Shown piece by piece: positions 25,717 to 34,031 of a DNA stretch of 50,643 bases; position 1 is the first letter of the stretch, and each line of letters opens with the position of its first letter. The notes below the pieces were generated by a model that was not told the origin of the DNA, searched no databases, and saw nothing but the letters and a program-made list of their open reading frames with translations. A program made the translations under genes and the position numbers. The stretch covers positions 1 through 50,643 of the forward strand of contig NZ_WBKM01000234.1 of NCBI RefSeq assembly GCF_015714725.1. Direction: 5' to 3'. This DNA comes from Nostoc sp. WHI. GTDB taxonomy: Bacteria; Cyanobacteriota; Cyanobacteriia; Cyanobacteriales; Nostocaceae.

Positions 25717-26367
25717 CTACTGGCGACGTTCTTGCAACTTACGATATACAGATTTCAAATCAACTTGATGGTGAGCTAAGGCAACCAAAGTATGATATAG
25801 CAAATCAGCGACTTCACCTGCGATCGCATCTGCTTCATCGTCCTTAAAGGCCATTACCACCTCAGCAGTTTCCTCACCAATCTTTTTCAAAATTTTATTA
25901 TCACCACCTGCGAATAGTTTACAGGTGTAGGAACTTTCAATTGGATGATCGCGGCGATCGCATATTATTTGAAACAATTGCGATAATGTATCCCCTGGTG
26001 GTGGAGCAATTTTCCCTTCTATTTGGTGAAAGCAACTGCGTTCTCCAGTGTGGCAGGCAATATCTCCTAATTGCTCTACCCCTATAAGCAGCGCATCACT
26101 ATCACAGTCATAACGGATACTCTGCACTTTCTGAAGATGTCCAGAAGTCGCCCCCTTGTGCCACAATTCTTGCCGGGAACGGCTCCAAAACCAAGTTTCT
26201 TCAGTTTCTAAAGTTTTTTGTAACGACTCCTGATTCATCCACGCCATCATCAGGACAGTACCATCCAAATAATCTTGGACAATTGTAGGTACTAGACCCC
26301 GTTCATCGTAGCGAATTTCCTCAACAGGGATGGCGTAATGTAGTAAGCGCGAATCGTTAGAAGACAT
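25717..26367 (-). CDS. hisIE: Bifunctional phosphoribosyl-AMP cyclohydrolase / phosphoribosyl-ATP pyrophosphatase
   Basis: 216 residues, the usual size of fused HisIE, catalysing steps 2 and 3 of histidine synthesis. The HisI half (about 10-115) has [34 protein letters not shown], and the zinc/metal residues in DCDSDALL and CHTGERSCF. The HisE half (about 125-212) has [18 protein letters not shown] and [13 protein letters not shown], an MazG-like all-helical pyrophosphatase. Not in a his operon, as is normal for cyanobacteria. Confidence 0.96.
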   Translation of the reverse strand: MSSNDSRLLHYAIPVEEIRYDERGLVPTIVQDYLDGTVLMMAWMNQESLQKTLETEETWFWSRSRQELWHKGATSGHLQKVQSIRYDCDSDALLIGVEQLGDIACHTGERSCFHQIEGKIAPPPGDTLSQLFQIICDRRDHPIESSYTCKLFAGGDNKILKKIGEETAEVVMAFKDDEADAIAGEVADLLYHTLVALAHHQVDLKSVYRKLQERRQ

Positions 26368-26458
26368 ACCAGCTAATTTGCTCTAATGAGAATAATTCAT
26401 GGATTCACGATACCATTCTAAATAGAGCAGCTGGCATATTTTTTCAATTGAACTATCT

Positions 26459-26510
26459 TATCTAGCTGTGACATACTCCTACACTGACTGCAAGCAGTGG
26501 AGTGTAGGCT
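26459..26510 (-). mobile_element. IS200/IS605-type terminal hairpin
   Basis: The stem CCTACACT (26478-26485) / AGTGTAGG (26501-26508), with an inner ACTG/CAGT pair, is flanked by GACATACT and GCTTCTC. On the minus strand it reads GAAGCC...GTATGTCAC, as at the ends of IS605-family elements in Nostoc as I recall them. It sits right after the decayed tnpB-like frame. Confidence 0.45.
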
Positions 26511-26512
26511 TC

Positions 26513-26728
26513 TCACCCAATCCGGCTATTGCTTAGGAGGCGATGAGCTTTATTAAAGAGACGGAATGCCCTGCCGCCCCTATTTATTAATTTTAACTTC
26601 GATTTGTTCGTTTCCTCTACGTCCTCCTCTCTCCCTATCGCATTAGTCGGAGGACTGTCGTCAACTCCCGCGCAATTCATCTCATCACTTCCACTTCGCG
26701 GTAAGTAAGAGGCTTCTTGCTGTTTCAG
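26513..26728 (-). pseudogene. TnpB/OrfB C-terminal remnant
   Basis: About 71 codons (LKQQEASYLPRSGSDEMNCA..., then GVDDSPPTNAIGREEDVEET, ending HRLLSNSRIG) run from directly after the chaB stop to a TGA at 26513-26515. The terminal hairpin follows at once. This resembles the variable tail of IS605-family TnpB proteins; the catalytic RuvC part and zinc finger are gone. It is in the same frame as chaB, separated by one TAG. Identification rests on tail resemblance plus the hairpin, so it is moderate at best. Confidence 0.4.
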
Positions 26729-26917
26729 CTAAACAAGAGCATTTCGTTGCATAGCAGACTGCATCTTTACAGCACTCAACGCGACTTTGTGAGCTTTTGC
26801 CGCTTCACCATACCAATGAATTGCCGAGTTAAAAGCTACTCGGTAAAGATCCTGGGATGCTTCAGATAATCGAGTTTGAACATCTAAAGGTAAGTCTTTA
26901 TTGGACTTATATAACAT
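26729..26917 (-). CDS. ChaB family protein
   Basis: A 62-residue soluble protein with the ChaB core: MLYKSNKDLPLDVQTRL, then SEASQDLYRVAFNSAIHWY and a basic helix (AAKAHKVALSAV). ChaB was named for regulating the ChaA Na+(Ca2+)/H+ antiporter in E. coli, but the mechanism is not established and cyanobacterial copies are mostly stand-alone. The C-terminus (QRNALV) abuts an IS605-like remnant in the same frame, so the last residues may have been altered by the insertion. Confidence 0.8.
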   Translation of the reverse strand: MLYKSNKDLPLDVQTRLSEASQDLYRVAFNSAIHWYGEAAKAHKVALSAVKMQSAMQRNALV

Positions 26918-27027
26918 AATATTTGTTATTTATTTGGTTCAGCTAATTCTATACAATAAGAATTTTAAGCAGTTTTTAACCCTATCCTAAGATAGAGCTT
27001 TTTATTGTCCGTTGTTAGGAGAGAACC

Positions 27028-28326
27028 TTGGTAAATACCACAATTAAAACAACAAAATCACAAGAAGTCTTTGCCGCCGCTCAAAACCTTATGCCAGGAG
27101 GAGTCAGTTCTCCAGTTCGCGCCTTTAAATCTGTGGGCGGACAACCCATCGTTTTTGATCGTGTTAAAGGCGCATATATTTGGGATGTAGATGGTAACCA
27201 ATACATAGACTATGTAGGCACCTGGGGGCCAGCTATTTGCGGTCATGCTCATCCAGAAGTAATTGCAGCGTTGCATGAAGCTTTAGAAAAAGGTACCAGT
27301 TTCGGTGCCCCGTCAGTACTAGAAAATGTTTTGGCAGAAATGGTCATTGATGCCGTTCCTAGCATCGAAATGGTCAGATTTGTCAACTCTGGAACTGAAG
27401 CCTGTATGGGAGTTTTGCGGCTGATGCGAGCTTTCACCAACCGAGATAAAATCATCAAGTTTGAAGGCTGTTACCACGGACACGCTGATGCGTTTCTAGT
27501 GAAGGCGGGTTCTGGTGTTGCGACACTTGGCTTGCCAGACTCACCGGGAGTACCTAAATCGTCAACTAGCACCACTTTAACTGCACCTTTCAATGACTTA
27601 GAAGCCGTCAAAGCCTTGTTTGAAGAAAACCGCAACGAGATTGCTGGTGTTATTCTTGAGCCAGTTGTCGGAAATGCTGGGTTTATTGCGCCTGACGCTG
27701 GGTTTCTAGAAGGGTTACGGGAACTAACTCACGAGTATGGAGCGTTATTGGTATTTGACGAAGTGATGACAGGCTTCCGCATTGCTTACGGTGGCGCTCA
27801 GGAAAAATTTGGCGTCACTCCCGATTTAACGACCTTGGGTAAGGTGATTGGTGGTGGTTTGCCAGTAGGAGCCTATGGCGGTCGTCGAGATATTATGTCA
27901 ATGGTTGCTCCCGCCGGCCCCGTATATCAAGCTGGGACTCTTTCTGGTAATCCTTTGGCGATGACTGCTGGCATTAAGACTTTGGAATTGCTGCAAAAGC
28001 CTGGTAGTTACGAGTATCTTGACCGGATTACTAAAAAGCTAGCAGATGGTTTGCTGCAAGTAGCCAAAGAAACTGGTCATGCGGCTTGCGGTGGTCAAAT
28101 CAGCGCGATGTTCGGGTTATTCTTTACTTCTGGCCCAGTTCATAACTACGAAGATGCGAAAAAGTCTGATACAGCTAAATTTGGACGCTTCCATCGCGGG
28201 ATGTTAGAGCGTGGTGTTTACTTGGCACCTTCTCAATTTGAGGCTGGGTTTACATCTTTGGCTCACACTGAAGAGGATATTCAGCAGACTTTAGTAGTTG
28301 CACGGGATGTAATGTCGAGCCTGTAA
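27028..28326 (+). CDS. hemL: Glutamate-1-semialdehyde 2,1-aminomutase
   Basis: 432 residues. Makes 5-aminolevulinate, the first common precursor of heme, chlorophyll and phycobilins, from glutamate-1-semialdehyde. Fold-type I PLP enzyme: Lys272 in [13 protein letters not shown], Asp244 in [10 protein letters not shown], and the substrate-loop motif [13 protein letters not shown]. The start is TTG at 27028, supported by AGGAGAG 4-5 bases upstream and by the family N-terminus (MVNTTIKT...). No in-frame ATG is available at the proper place. Monocistronic. Confidence 0.97.
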   Translation: MVNTTIKTTKSQEVFAAAQNLMPGGVSSPVRAFKSVGGQPIVFDRVKGAYIWDVDGNQYIDYVGTWGPAICGHAHPEVIAALHEALEKGTSFGAPSVLENVLAEMVIDAVPSIEMVRFVNSGTEACMGVLRLMRAFTNRDKIIKFEGCYHGHADAFLVKAGSGVATLGLPDSPGVPKSSTSTTLTAPFNDLEAVKALFEENRNEIAGVILEPVVGNAGFIAPDAGFLEGLRELTHEYGALLVFDEVMTGFRIAYGGAQEKFGVTPDLTTLGKVIGGGLPVGAYGGRRDIMSMVAPAGPVYQAGTLSGNPLAMTAGIKTLELLQKPGSYEYLDRITKKLADGLLQVAKETGHAACGGQISAMFGLFFTSGPVHNYEDAKKSDTAKFGRFHRGMLERGVYLAPSQFEAGFTSLAHTEEDIQQTLVVARDVMSSL

Positions 28327-28708
28327 GCTGCTAAGAGACTTCCGAATAAAAAGTATCCAGTGAACTTTTGTGGAGGCAGACAACACGAGAGGCACTTGGT
28401 TGGGTTGGGCAAGATGCCTAACCCGACTTACGCACAGGTGGAAAATATATTATGGCGGTAATGGCAACGAGACTCTCTTGGGTGGTTTAGGTGCGGATAG
28501 ATTCAGGTTATCCTTTCAATCGGAAGGCATTCACTAGCAACTTACCGAAGTAAATTACTATCGCTTAAACCGTGACAGGGAACGGGTGTTATCTAAAAGG
28601 TGGTCGGTGGTAGCACAACATCCGAGAGAAGGCAGGCGATCGCTGTTTTCGGGGACAATAAGATGGATTTAACTACATTCAGCACTCAGTAGCACTTTGG
28701 AGGAGATA
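28327..28708. other. Spacer with RTX-repeat remnant
   Basis: Non-coding apart from a short frame at 28451-28540: YGGNGNETLLGGLGADRFRL then a stop. GGxGxExLxGGxGADxF is the calcium-binding RTX (hemolysin-type) nonapeptide pattern. No start, no further repeats. Confidence 0.45.
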
Positions 28709-28759
28709 ATGCCAGAAGCCAAAAGGCGCAAGAAGAAAGCATTATTATGGGGAAAGTGA
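28709..28759 (+). CDS. Possible 16-residue leader ORF
   Basis: MPEAKRRKKKALLWGK follows an excellent GGAGGAG at 28699-28705 and overlaps the start of the antitoxin gene (28747) in another frame. It could be a translational-coupling leader or the true but frameshifted start of the antitoxin. Confidence 0.3.
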   Translation: MPEAKRRKKKALLWGK

Positions 28760-29094
28760 ATCTAGTATCGCTGTCTATGAATCTTCAAAGAGTCACAAGT
28801 TTGAATAGGCTGTCTCTTCATGTTCTGGTTGAACAGGCATCCGAGGGGCATTTTATCGCGTCAGTGCCAGAGTTGCCTGATTGTGTAGCCGAAGCTGAAA
28901 CCCGTTCGGATGCGATCGCGGCTGTACAAGAGCAAGTTAGAGTCAGACTGGCAAATATTGAGGTACTGACGCTAGAAATTGCCAATAATCCTTGGACAGA
29001 TTTTATTGGGATGTTTGAAGGAGATGATGAGTTTGCAACTCTTGCTCAGGAACTCCGTACTGAGCGCGAATTAGATATAAATAGCACTGTATGA
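28747..29094 (+). CDS. HicB-like antitoxin
   Basis: 115 residues. The core LHVLVEQASEGHFIASVPEL then PDCVAEAETRSDAIAAVQEQ is the HicB-type partial RNase-H fold used by antitoxins (small beta sheet, then the A..A..E helix). The C-terminal half (NPWTDFIGMFEGDDEF, LAQELRTERE) is typical of cyanobacterial antitoxins paired with PIN toxins instead of HicA. Start 28747 or ATG 28777. Its stop overlaps the vapC start (ATGA), so translation is coupled. Expected to neutralise the PIN toxin and repress the operon. Confidence 0.8.
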   Translation: MGKVNLVSLSMNLQRVTSLNRLSLHVLVEQASEGHFIASVPELPDCVAEAETRSDAIAAVQEQVRVRLANIEVLTLEIANNPWTDFIGMFEGDDEFATLAQELRTERELDINSTV

Positions 29095-29528
29095 GCCTTT
29101 GGGTGTTAGATACAGATCATGTGTCGCTGCTATTGGAACGCCATCCACAGGTGAGCCGTCGAGTTGCAGAGGTGGGAGCAGAGGTAGTGATTTCTATTGT
29201 GACGGTTCAGGAATTGTTTAATGGTTGGGTGGTGAGAATCAATAGTGCGCGAAAAGTTGAGGATGTTGTGCGACTGTATGGAAAGTTGAGCCGGACAGTT
29301 GCTCTATTTGGACGGGTGAGGGTGTTGGATTTTGATGATTTTGCTGCTTGTACGTTTGTGCGATTGCGATTAGAAAATCCCACGTTATCGAAACAGCGAT
29401 TACAGAAGGATATGCGAATTGCGGCAATTGCCTTGGCTCTTGATGCAGTTGTAGTGACGCGAAACTATCGAGATTTTTCTCAAGTACCTTCTTTAAAGAT
29501 TGAGGATTGGTCACGACAGGATGGATGA
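29091..29528 (+). CDS. vapC: VapC-type PIN-domain toxin
   Basis: 145 residues. A PIN ribonuclease toxin; members cut tRNA or rRNA and stop translation. Acidic active-site residues visible: Asp in WVLDTDHVSLL, Glu in TVQELFNGWV, Asp in QKDMRIAAIAL, and the terminal TRNYRDFSQVPSL, all in standard order. Overlaps the antitoxin by 4 bases. Immediately after its stop, in the same frame, begins a recombinase C-terminal fragment (29532). Confidence 0.9.
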   Translation: MSLWVLDTDHVSLLLERHPQVSRRVAEVGAEVVISIVTVQELFNGWVVRINSARKVEDVVRLYGKLSRTVALFGRVRVLDFDDFAACTFVRLRLENPTLSKQRLQKDMRIAAIALALDAVVVTRNYRDFSQVPSLKIEDWSRQDG

Positions 29529-29531
29529 TCA

Positions 29532-29693
29532 TTGTGTTTTAGGAGGACTGCGTTAACCAGGATGAGCGATGCGGGGATACCGTTGCGGCACATTCAGGAG
29601 ATATCAGGACATCGGACTTTGGCAGCTTTGGAGCGTTATTTGGGGGTAACTGAGAAGCAGAAGCAAAACGCGATCTCTGCTTTAGATTTTTGA
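29532..29693 (+). pseudogene. Tyrosine recombinase C-terminal fragment 1
   Basis: Stop-bounded frame with no start codon: FRRTALTRMSDAGIPLRHIQ then EISGHRTLAALERYLGVTEK and a TGA. It retains the HxxR-side RRTALT, the box II His (SGH) and the Tyr nucleophile (ERYL). The N-terminal two-thirds are missing; the vapC stop codon precedes it. It is related to but clearly diverged from fragment 2 at 31207-31461, so the two come from different recombinase genes, not a recent duplication. Confidence 0.8.
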
Positions 29694-29850
29694 AAAATGT
29701 AGGGAAATTAGATGAATACGTCTAATAATAATCTCGTCAGTTTTGGGTCTACCAAATCTTTTGATTTTTAATTATCAGTGGTTTTACCCAAGACATATTT
29801 TAATTTATTCGTTTTAAATATAAGTAAGTTAGTAATTATATAAAATACTT

Positions 29851-31206
29851 ATGTCAGAAATTATCCCGGTACAGTCTACAGCTATCCAATTGTCATCATT
29901 GCCACCGTTACCAGAAATTATGCTACCGGCTGTAAATCAATTTATAGCTGCATTGGGTATTCCCAGAGAGGTGTTAGCCAGCGATGAAGATATTGAATAC
30001 GCTTGGATAGGTTTACCAAGGGAATTACGTAGTATTTCTACTATAAATTTACGTGGCGAGTTAATTGCTAGAATGTGCATTGCAGTAAGTGTAGGACTTT
30101 TTGATAGTGCAATTAACTATGCTTGGAATGCTTCTATATTACAACTACGAGAAAAAGTTAAAAATTTTGGTTTACCAATAGTTGCTCAAATTCTTCAAAA
30201 AGACTTTGAAGAAAAACACCTTTTGGATCTTCAAGATAGTCAACTACTGGAGCTTTGTTTGAAGCTCAATCTTGCAACAGAAGATGGTTATTTCTTCTTA
30301 GATCAATGCAGGGATACTCGTAACAACTTCTCCGCAGCTCACCCAACAATTGGTCAATTAAACGACCGCCAGTTTACTGCTTTTCTTAACAGTTGCGTAA
30401 ATTATGCTCTTGCTGAATCTTCTTCACCACGTGGTGTTGATATTGCAGCTTTTATTTCCGCAGTCAAAAGTTCTCGATTCGCAGAAGGGCAATGTTTATT
30501 GTGGCAAGAACGCTTGAATGCAACACATGACGCTCAAAGAGGTTTATTATTTGGAACAATTCATGGCATCTATTGCGACCCAAGTACACTAGAGCCAGCA
30601 CGTCTAAATATAATAGATTTATATGCCTATTATAAGGAAAAGCTAACTTCAGCGATTCGGTCTAATCTGATTAATCGACATTCAGAATATTTAGCAAAAG
30701 GTGATATACAGCGCCATGCAATATCTCAACAATTCTTTGAGAAGATAGGTTTGCTTAATCTTCTCAATGAATCTGAGAAGCATACTCTAATATCAAAAGC
30801 AATTACTCAACTATGGAACGTTCATCAAGGATGGAATAACTTTCATAATGAGCCTCCATTTGCAGAACGACTAGCAGAACTGTCTAGACAGGGTTCACTA
30901 CCAGTTTCTATACAGGAAGAATTTGTTGAAAAAGTAGTTGGTTGTTACATTGGAAATGAAAGTGGAAGTTCTCGGAAGGCAGAACCTTTCTACGAAGAAA
31001 TGATACGTGAATTTTCACCAAAAGAAATACAGCACATGGTTGAGATTCAACAAAAGAAGTCTTCTCTTGTTGCACATAGAATTGTAAGTAACTCTATATG
31101 CCGTAAAAGATTTCAACAAGCTCTCAAACTCATTGATGCTTCTAGCGTACCAGATGCTGTTCGAGTAAGCTATGAAAATTTTCTTGTACAAAAAAGAAGC
31201 AGCTAA
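29851..31206 (+). CDS. Large protein with HEPN-type R-x6-H motif, candidate RNase toxin/defence protein
   Basis: 451 residues, soluble, mostly helical. I do not recognise a named family. Residues about 70-190 look like a HEPN domain: long helices and, at 154-164, RDTRNNFSAAH, where R157-N158...H164 gives the R-(N)-x-H arrangement of HEPN ribonucleases (R-x4-6-H). The C-terminal half (about 215-451) is a second helical region ending VSYENFLVQKRSS. It is AT-richer than neighbours and boxed between two recombinase 3' fragments and two toxin-antitoxin pairs. This supports a role as mobile defence cargo. No partner gene or antitoxin is adjacent. Activity is inferred from one motif. Confidence 0.6.
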   Translation: MSEIIPVQSTAIQLSSLPPLPEIMLPAVNQFIAALGIPREVLASDEDIEYAWIGLPRELRSISTINLRGELIARMCIAVSVGLFDSAINYAWNASILQLREKVKNFGLPIVAQILQKDFEEKHLLDLQDSQLLELCLKLNLATEDGYFFLDQCRDTRNNFSAAHPTIGQLNDRQFTAFLNSCVNYALAESSSPRGVDIAAFISAVKSSRFAEGQCLLWQERLNATHDAQRGLLFGTIHGIYCDPSTLEPARLNIIDLYAYYKEKLTSAIRSNLINRHSEYLAKGDIQRHAISQQFFEKIGLLNLLNESEKHTLISKAITQLWNVHQGWNNFHNEPPFAERLAELSRQGSLPVSIQEEFVEKVVGCYIGNESGSSRKAEPFYEEMIREFSPKEIQHMVEIQQKKSSLVAHRIVSNSICRKRFQQALKLIDASSVPDAVRVSYENFLVQKRSS

Positions 31207-31461
31207 CTAAAGAGACAGACTGAGCATCTGACTCGATTCATGGCCGACAAAATTCTCCGCGATGCCTGCAAGCGGATTGGGGTAGAAGGAGTCAGCACCC
31301 ATTCGTTTAGGCGAACTGCCCTCACGCAGATGTCAAGTGCGGGGATACCTTTGAGAACTATTCAAGAAATCTCTGGTTACAGCGACCTGGGGACGTTGCA
31401 GCATTATCTGGAGGTCACGCCAAAGCAGAAGCAAAAAGCTATTTCTGTGATTGGGTTTTAG
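31207..31461 (+). pseudogene. Tyrosine recombinase C-terminal fragment 2
   Basis: Runs in the same frame as the preceding gene from just after its TAA: TEHLTRFMADKILRDACKRI, GVSTHSFRRTALTQM, EISGYSDLGTLQHYLEVTPK, ending at TAG. It keeps the HxxR (THSFRR) and Tyr (HYL), but the box II His is Tyr (SGY). An internal ATG at 31240 could make a 73-residue peptide, not a working recombinase. Confidence 0.8.
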
Positions 31462-31534
31462 ATTTAGTAAGGTAGGATGTATATACTCAAGTAAGGAATC
31501 CTTACATTTGATAGCAAAGGCTAGGAGGCAAGTC

Positions 31535-31756
31535 ATGCTCGCCAAGTTAACTTCTAAAAATCAACTAACGCTGCCTAAAAGTATTACTCGTGAAATCGGT
31601 GAGGCTGAGTATTTTGAGGTAAAGGTGGAGAGGGGGCAAATTATTCTGACTCCTGTAAAAATTCAGCGGGCTGATGCGGTTCGATCTAAGCTGGCGGATT
31701 TAGGACTGAGTGAGCAGGATGTGGCTGATGCAGTGGCTTGGGCGCGTCAGTCCTAA
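31535..31756 (+). CDS. AbrB/SpoVT-type antitoxin
   Basis: 73 residues from the ATG at 31535, with a strong AGGAGG 6 bases upstream that fixes the start. Swapped-hairpin AbrB/MazE fold: LAKLTSKNQLTLPKSITREI and YFEVKVERGQIILTPV, followed by a helical tail (ADAVRSKLADLGLSEQDVAD) that would bind the toxin. Its TAA overlaps the toxin ATG by one base (TAATG at 31754-31758). It should repress its own operon and neutralise the PIN toxin. Confidence 0.88.
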   Translation: MLAKLTSKNQLTLPKSITREIGEAEYFEVKVERGQIILTPVKIQRADAVRSKLADLGLSEQDVADAVAWARQS

Positions 31757-32169
31757 TGGCTTGTCCACGGGTAGTAATTGATACTAACATCATCATCTCG
31801 GCGCTGATATTTGGGGGCAGAGTATCTAGGCTTCGTTTGGCATGGCAGGACGATCTCTTCACTCCCGTGGTTTCTAAAGCGACAACGACTGAGTTAATCC
31901 GAGTGCTGGCTTATCCAAAGTTTAAGCTCACGCCAACTGAGCAAGAAGATTTACTATCGGATTACATACTCTTTTGTGAAGCTGTAGCGATGCCCGATCG
32001 CTTGCCTGTAATTCCTGAATGTCGTGATCCGTTTGATGTGCCTTTTTTACTTTTGGCTGTGGTCAGTGAGGCTGATTATCTCGTGACGGGCGATCGCAAT
32101 TTACTCAGTCTAAAAGATAATTTTTCTTGCCCGATTATCACGGCTGAAGATTTTCACTCATGTTATTGA
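31756..32169 (+). CDS. PIN-family toxin (COG1569 type)
   Basis: 137 residues. PIN nuclease with Asp in VVIDTNIIISALIFGG, Glu in ATTTELIRVLAYPKF, the acidic pair in CRDPFDVPFLLLA and the last Asp in YLVTGDRNLL, the order of PIN-family toxin components paired with AbrB/MazE-type antitoxins. Expected to cleave RNA. Start ATG 31756 by overlap with the antitoxin stop. Downstream (32178-32270) a stop-bounded frame (IASRELAAAFSAETDELRLG) looks like the tail of another lost gene. Confidence 0.9.
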   Translation: MACPRVVIDTNIIISALIFGGRVSRLRLAWQDDLFTPVVSKATTTELIRVLAYPKFKLTPTEQEDLLSDYILFCEAVAMPDRLPVIPECRDPFDVPFLLLAVVSEADYLVTGDRNLLSLKDNFSCPIITAEDFHSCY

Positions 32170-32425
32170 TGGTCAGTCACCCTAATTTTTCCGGTGGCGA
32201 TCGCTAGTCGTGAACTGGCAGCAGCTTTTAGTGCAGAAACTGATGAATTACGATTAGGACTACAAATATAGGTGACTGTTGTACATTCATCCCACCTTCC
32301 GCACCCCCAAGTGTCACAGAGGGAAATTACTGGGATCAAAAAGTCAAGCAGGAATTAAAACAGACATATTTATTCAAAAAAGAGATTTGAGCAGCCATGA
32401 ATCAGCAAAAATGCCACCATATCTA
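32170..32425. other. Spacer with a short gene remnant
   Basis: Frame ending at the TAG 32269-32271 (VAIASRELAAAFSAETDELR...) follows a TGA and has no start. It is a probable C-terminal remnant of unknown identity. The remainder shows nothing clear. Confidence 0.3.
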
Positions 32426-32929
32426 CTAAGTCTGCAACGCTTTAAACCATCTGTTCAAAACTGTACTAATGGTTTTCCTAATTTGATGCCTACGACTCCA
32501 TTTCTGGAACGCCATTTCGTACTCTTCACCTTTGATTTGAAAAGTATTCCATACATCAAACCCTACTGGCAATCCGCAGAATGCTAAAATGTAGAGCGAC
32601 CAAGAAATTCCGCCACCATTGATTAAATCGACCAGTATCAAAAAGCCATTGAAAATTGTATAATTGCCAAGACGCTTCTGAAATCTTCTCTTGCGGTAGG
32701 CATCAAAAGCTGTTCGCTGTTGCACTTGTCCCTGTTGCACTTCCCAATCGCGTTCTGCTAATTTTAAAGACTCTGGGGAAATTTCTAACTCAGCAGCAAT
32801 TTCTAATATCTGCTCATAAGAAAATTCTGTGTCTTTGTCATTAGCTTGACGAGCGATCGCTAAATGCAGAATTTGCTGCACATCTTCTTGGCTATAAGAG
32901 CGGATGCTTTGAGGTTCAAACGCCGTCAT
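32426..32929 (-). CDS. 2TM domain protein
   Basis: 167 residues. The N-terminal third (YSQEDVQQILHLAIARQAN, YEQILEIAAELEISPESLK) is a helical module similar to that preceding 2TM domains in cyanobacteria. Then two closely spaced membrane helices (about 92-108 and 113-130) linked by NGGGIS, and a basic C-terminus (WSRRHQIRKT). It resides in the inner membrane with both ends probably cytoplasmic. Function unknown; several such proteins contain a histidine-kinase-like relationship, which is not visible here. Confidence 0.8.
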   Translation of the reverse strand: MTAFEPQSIRSYSQEDVQQILHLAIARQANDKDTEFSYEQILEIAAELEISPESLKLAERDWEVQQGQVQQRTAFDAYRKRRFQKRLGNYTIFNGFLILVDLINGGGISWSLYILAFCGLPVGFDVWNTFQIKGEEYEMAFQKWSRRHQIRKTISTVLNRWFKALQT

Positions 32930-33070
32930 AATTCTTTCTCTTATATTACTTTTGATAGAAATTTGCTGCTTGATAAATGTTAAGCAGCTACGCCAGTAGT
33001 ATTTCTAGATTAGCAAATCTATTGGAGTTACGCATATAGAGATCCCCGATCCTCAATGATTTTGAATTGC

Positions 33071-33874
33071 TTACTGGGGTTGTGGTTGTCGAAAGGCGTA
33101 AACATCTTGAATGACTTGCACCCAACCGTTAGCGACAGATTCGAGGATGCGATCGCCTTTTTCTTTGGTTGCAGTTGTAGGGTCGCCAATCACTCCACTT
33201 TTACTGATATCTCGCGTCACCCAAGCTACAGGTAACTTACCTTCCCAACTCAGTAAACTACTTTCTGACTGTTCTGGGGGATACTCTGCAACAGCTTTCT
33301 CTAGCTTCACTTGTTCTGGCAAAATCGATAGCATAATGCTGGTTTCGGCATCTCCGGCGTGCATTCCTAACGCTGCCTCTTTCGGAGTCAATAAATCTTT
33401 AGTAATATTAGGCACGCGCCAAGTAAACAACGGAAATACCAAAAAGTCATCATAATTAACGTGCAAATCCCGCGCTGCCATTTGCATAACTTGGGGTTGT
33501 CCGCCGTGGGAGTTCATTAACACCAGTTTTCTAAACCCAGCCCGGTAAATACTTTCTCCCACTTCCATAATGATTGCCGTGAGAGTTGCCGTGCTTAGAG
33601 TAATCGTACCGGGAAAGTGCCAGTGTTCATTAGATTTGCCATAATAAAGGCTTGGTAAAGCATACGCGGGAATACTGGCATCCAGCTTTTCCAATGCTTT
33701 TCCCAGCACCCCCACACCGATGGCAGCATCTACAATCAACGGCAGATGGGGGCCATGTTGTTCAATTGCCCCTACTGGCTGGATAATTACTACATTTTCC
33801 TTATCTGGCATTGCCTGGATCTCAGTCCAAGTGAGGTAGGGAAAAAAACGTTTTGGTGGAATTAAACTGTGCAT
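33071..33874 (-). CDS. Creatininase family amidohydrolase
   Basis: 267 residues, standard length. Metal-binding motifs of the family: VGAIEQHGPHLPLIVDA (Glu/His/Asp ligands), MNSHGGQ, and GMHAGDAETSIML. Members hydrolyse creatinine or related cyclic amides; in bacteria without creatine metabolism they often act on pyrrolo or formamide intermediates, so the substrate here is open. ATG at 33874. Divergent from the glucokinase-like gene, 157 bases away. Confidence 0.92.
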   Translation of the reverse strand: MHSLIPPKRFFPYLTWTEIQAMPDKENVVIIQPVGAIEQHGPHLPLIVDAAIGVGVLGKALEKLDASIPAYALPSLYYGKSNEHWHFPGTITLSTATLTAIIMEVGESIYRAGFRKLVLMNSHGGQPQVMQMAARDLHVNYDDFLVFPLFTWRVPNITKDLLTPKEAALGMHAGDAETSIMLSILPEQVKLEKAVAEYPPEQSESSLLSWEGKLPVAWVTRDISKSGVIGDPTTATKEKGDRILESVANGWVQVIQDVYAFRQPQPQ

Positions 33875-34031
33875 ATTACTGAAATTGTGGCATCTCTATC
33901 TTAGCGGTATTGGTTATTTCCCCCTACTCGCCACTCCCTACCAATGTGAAGACTCTCCAAACATCCAGATATGATCAGATGCAGCAGAGGATAATAACGA
34001 AATAACAAGCATTAACAAGGATGTACCGTCA

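Noticed and set aside
29532..31461. The two recombinase tails as direct repeats of a composite transposon
   Set aside because: They align at protein level but differ at many DNA positions, so they are separate old paralogues and not flanking copies from one insertion.
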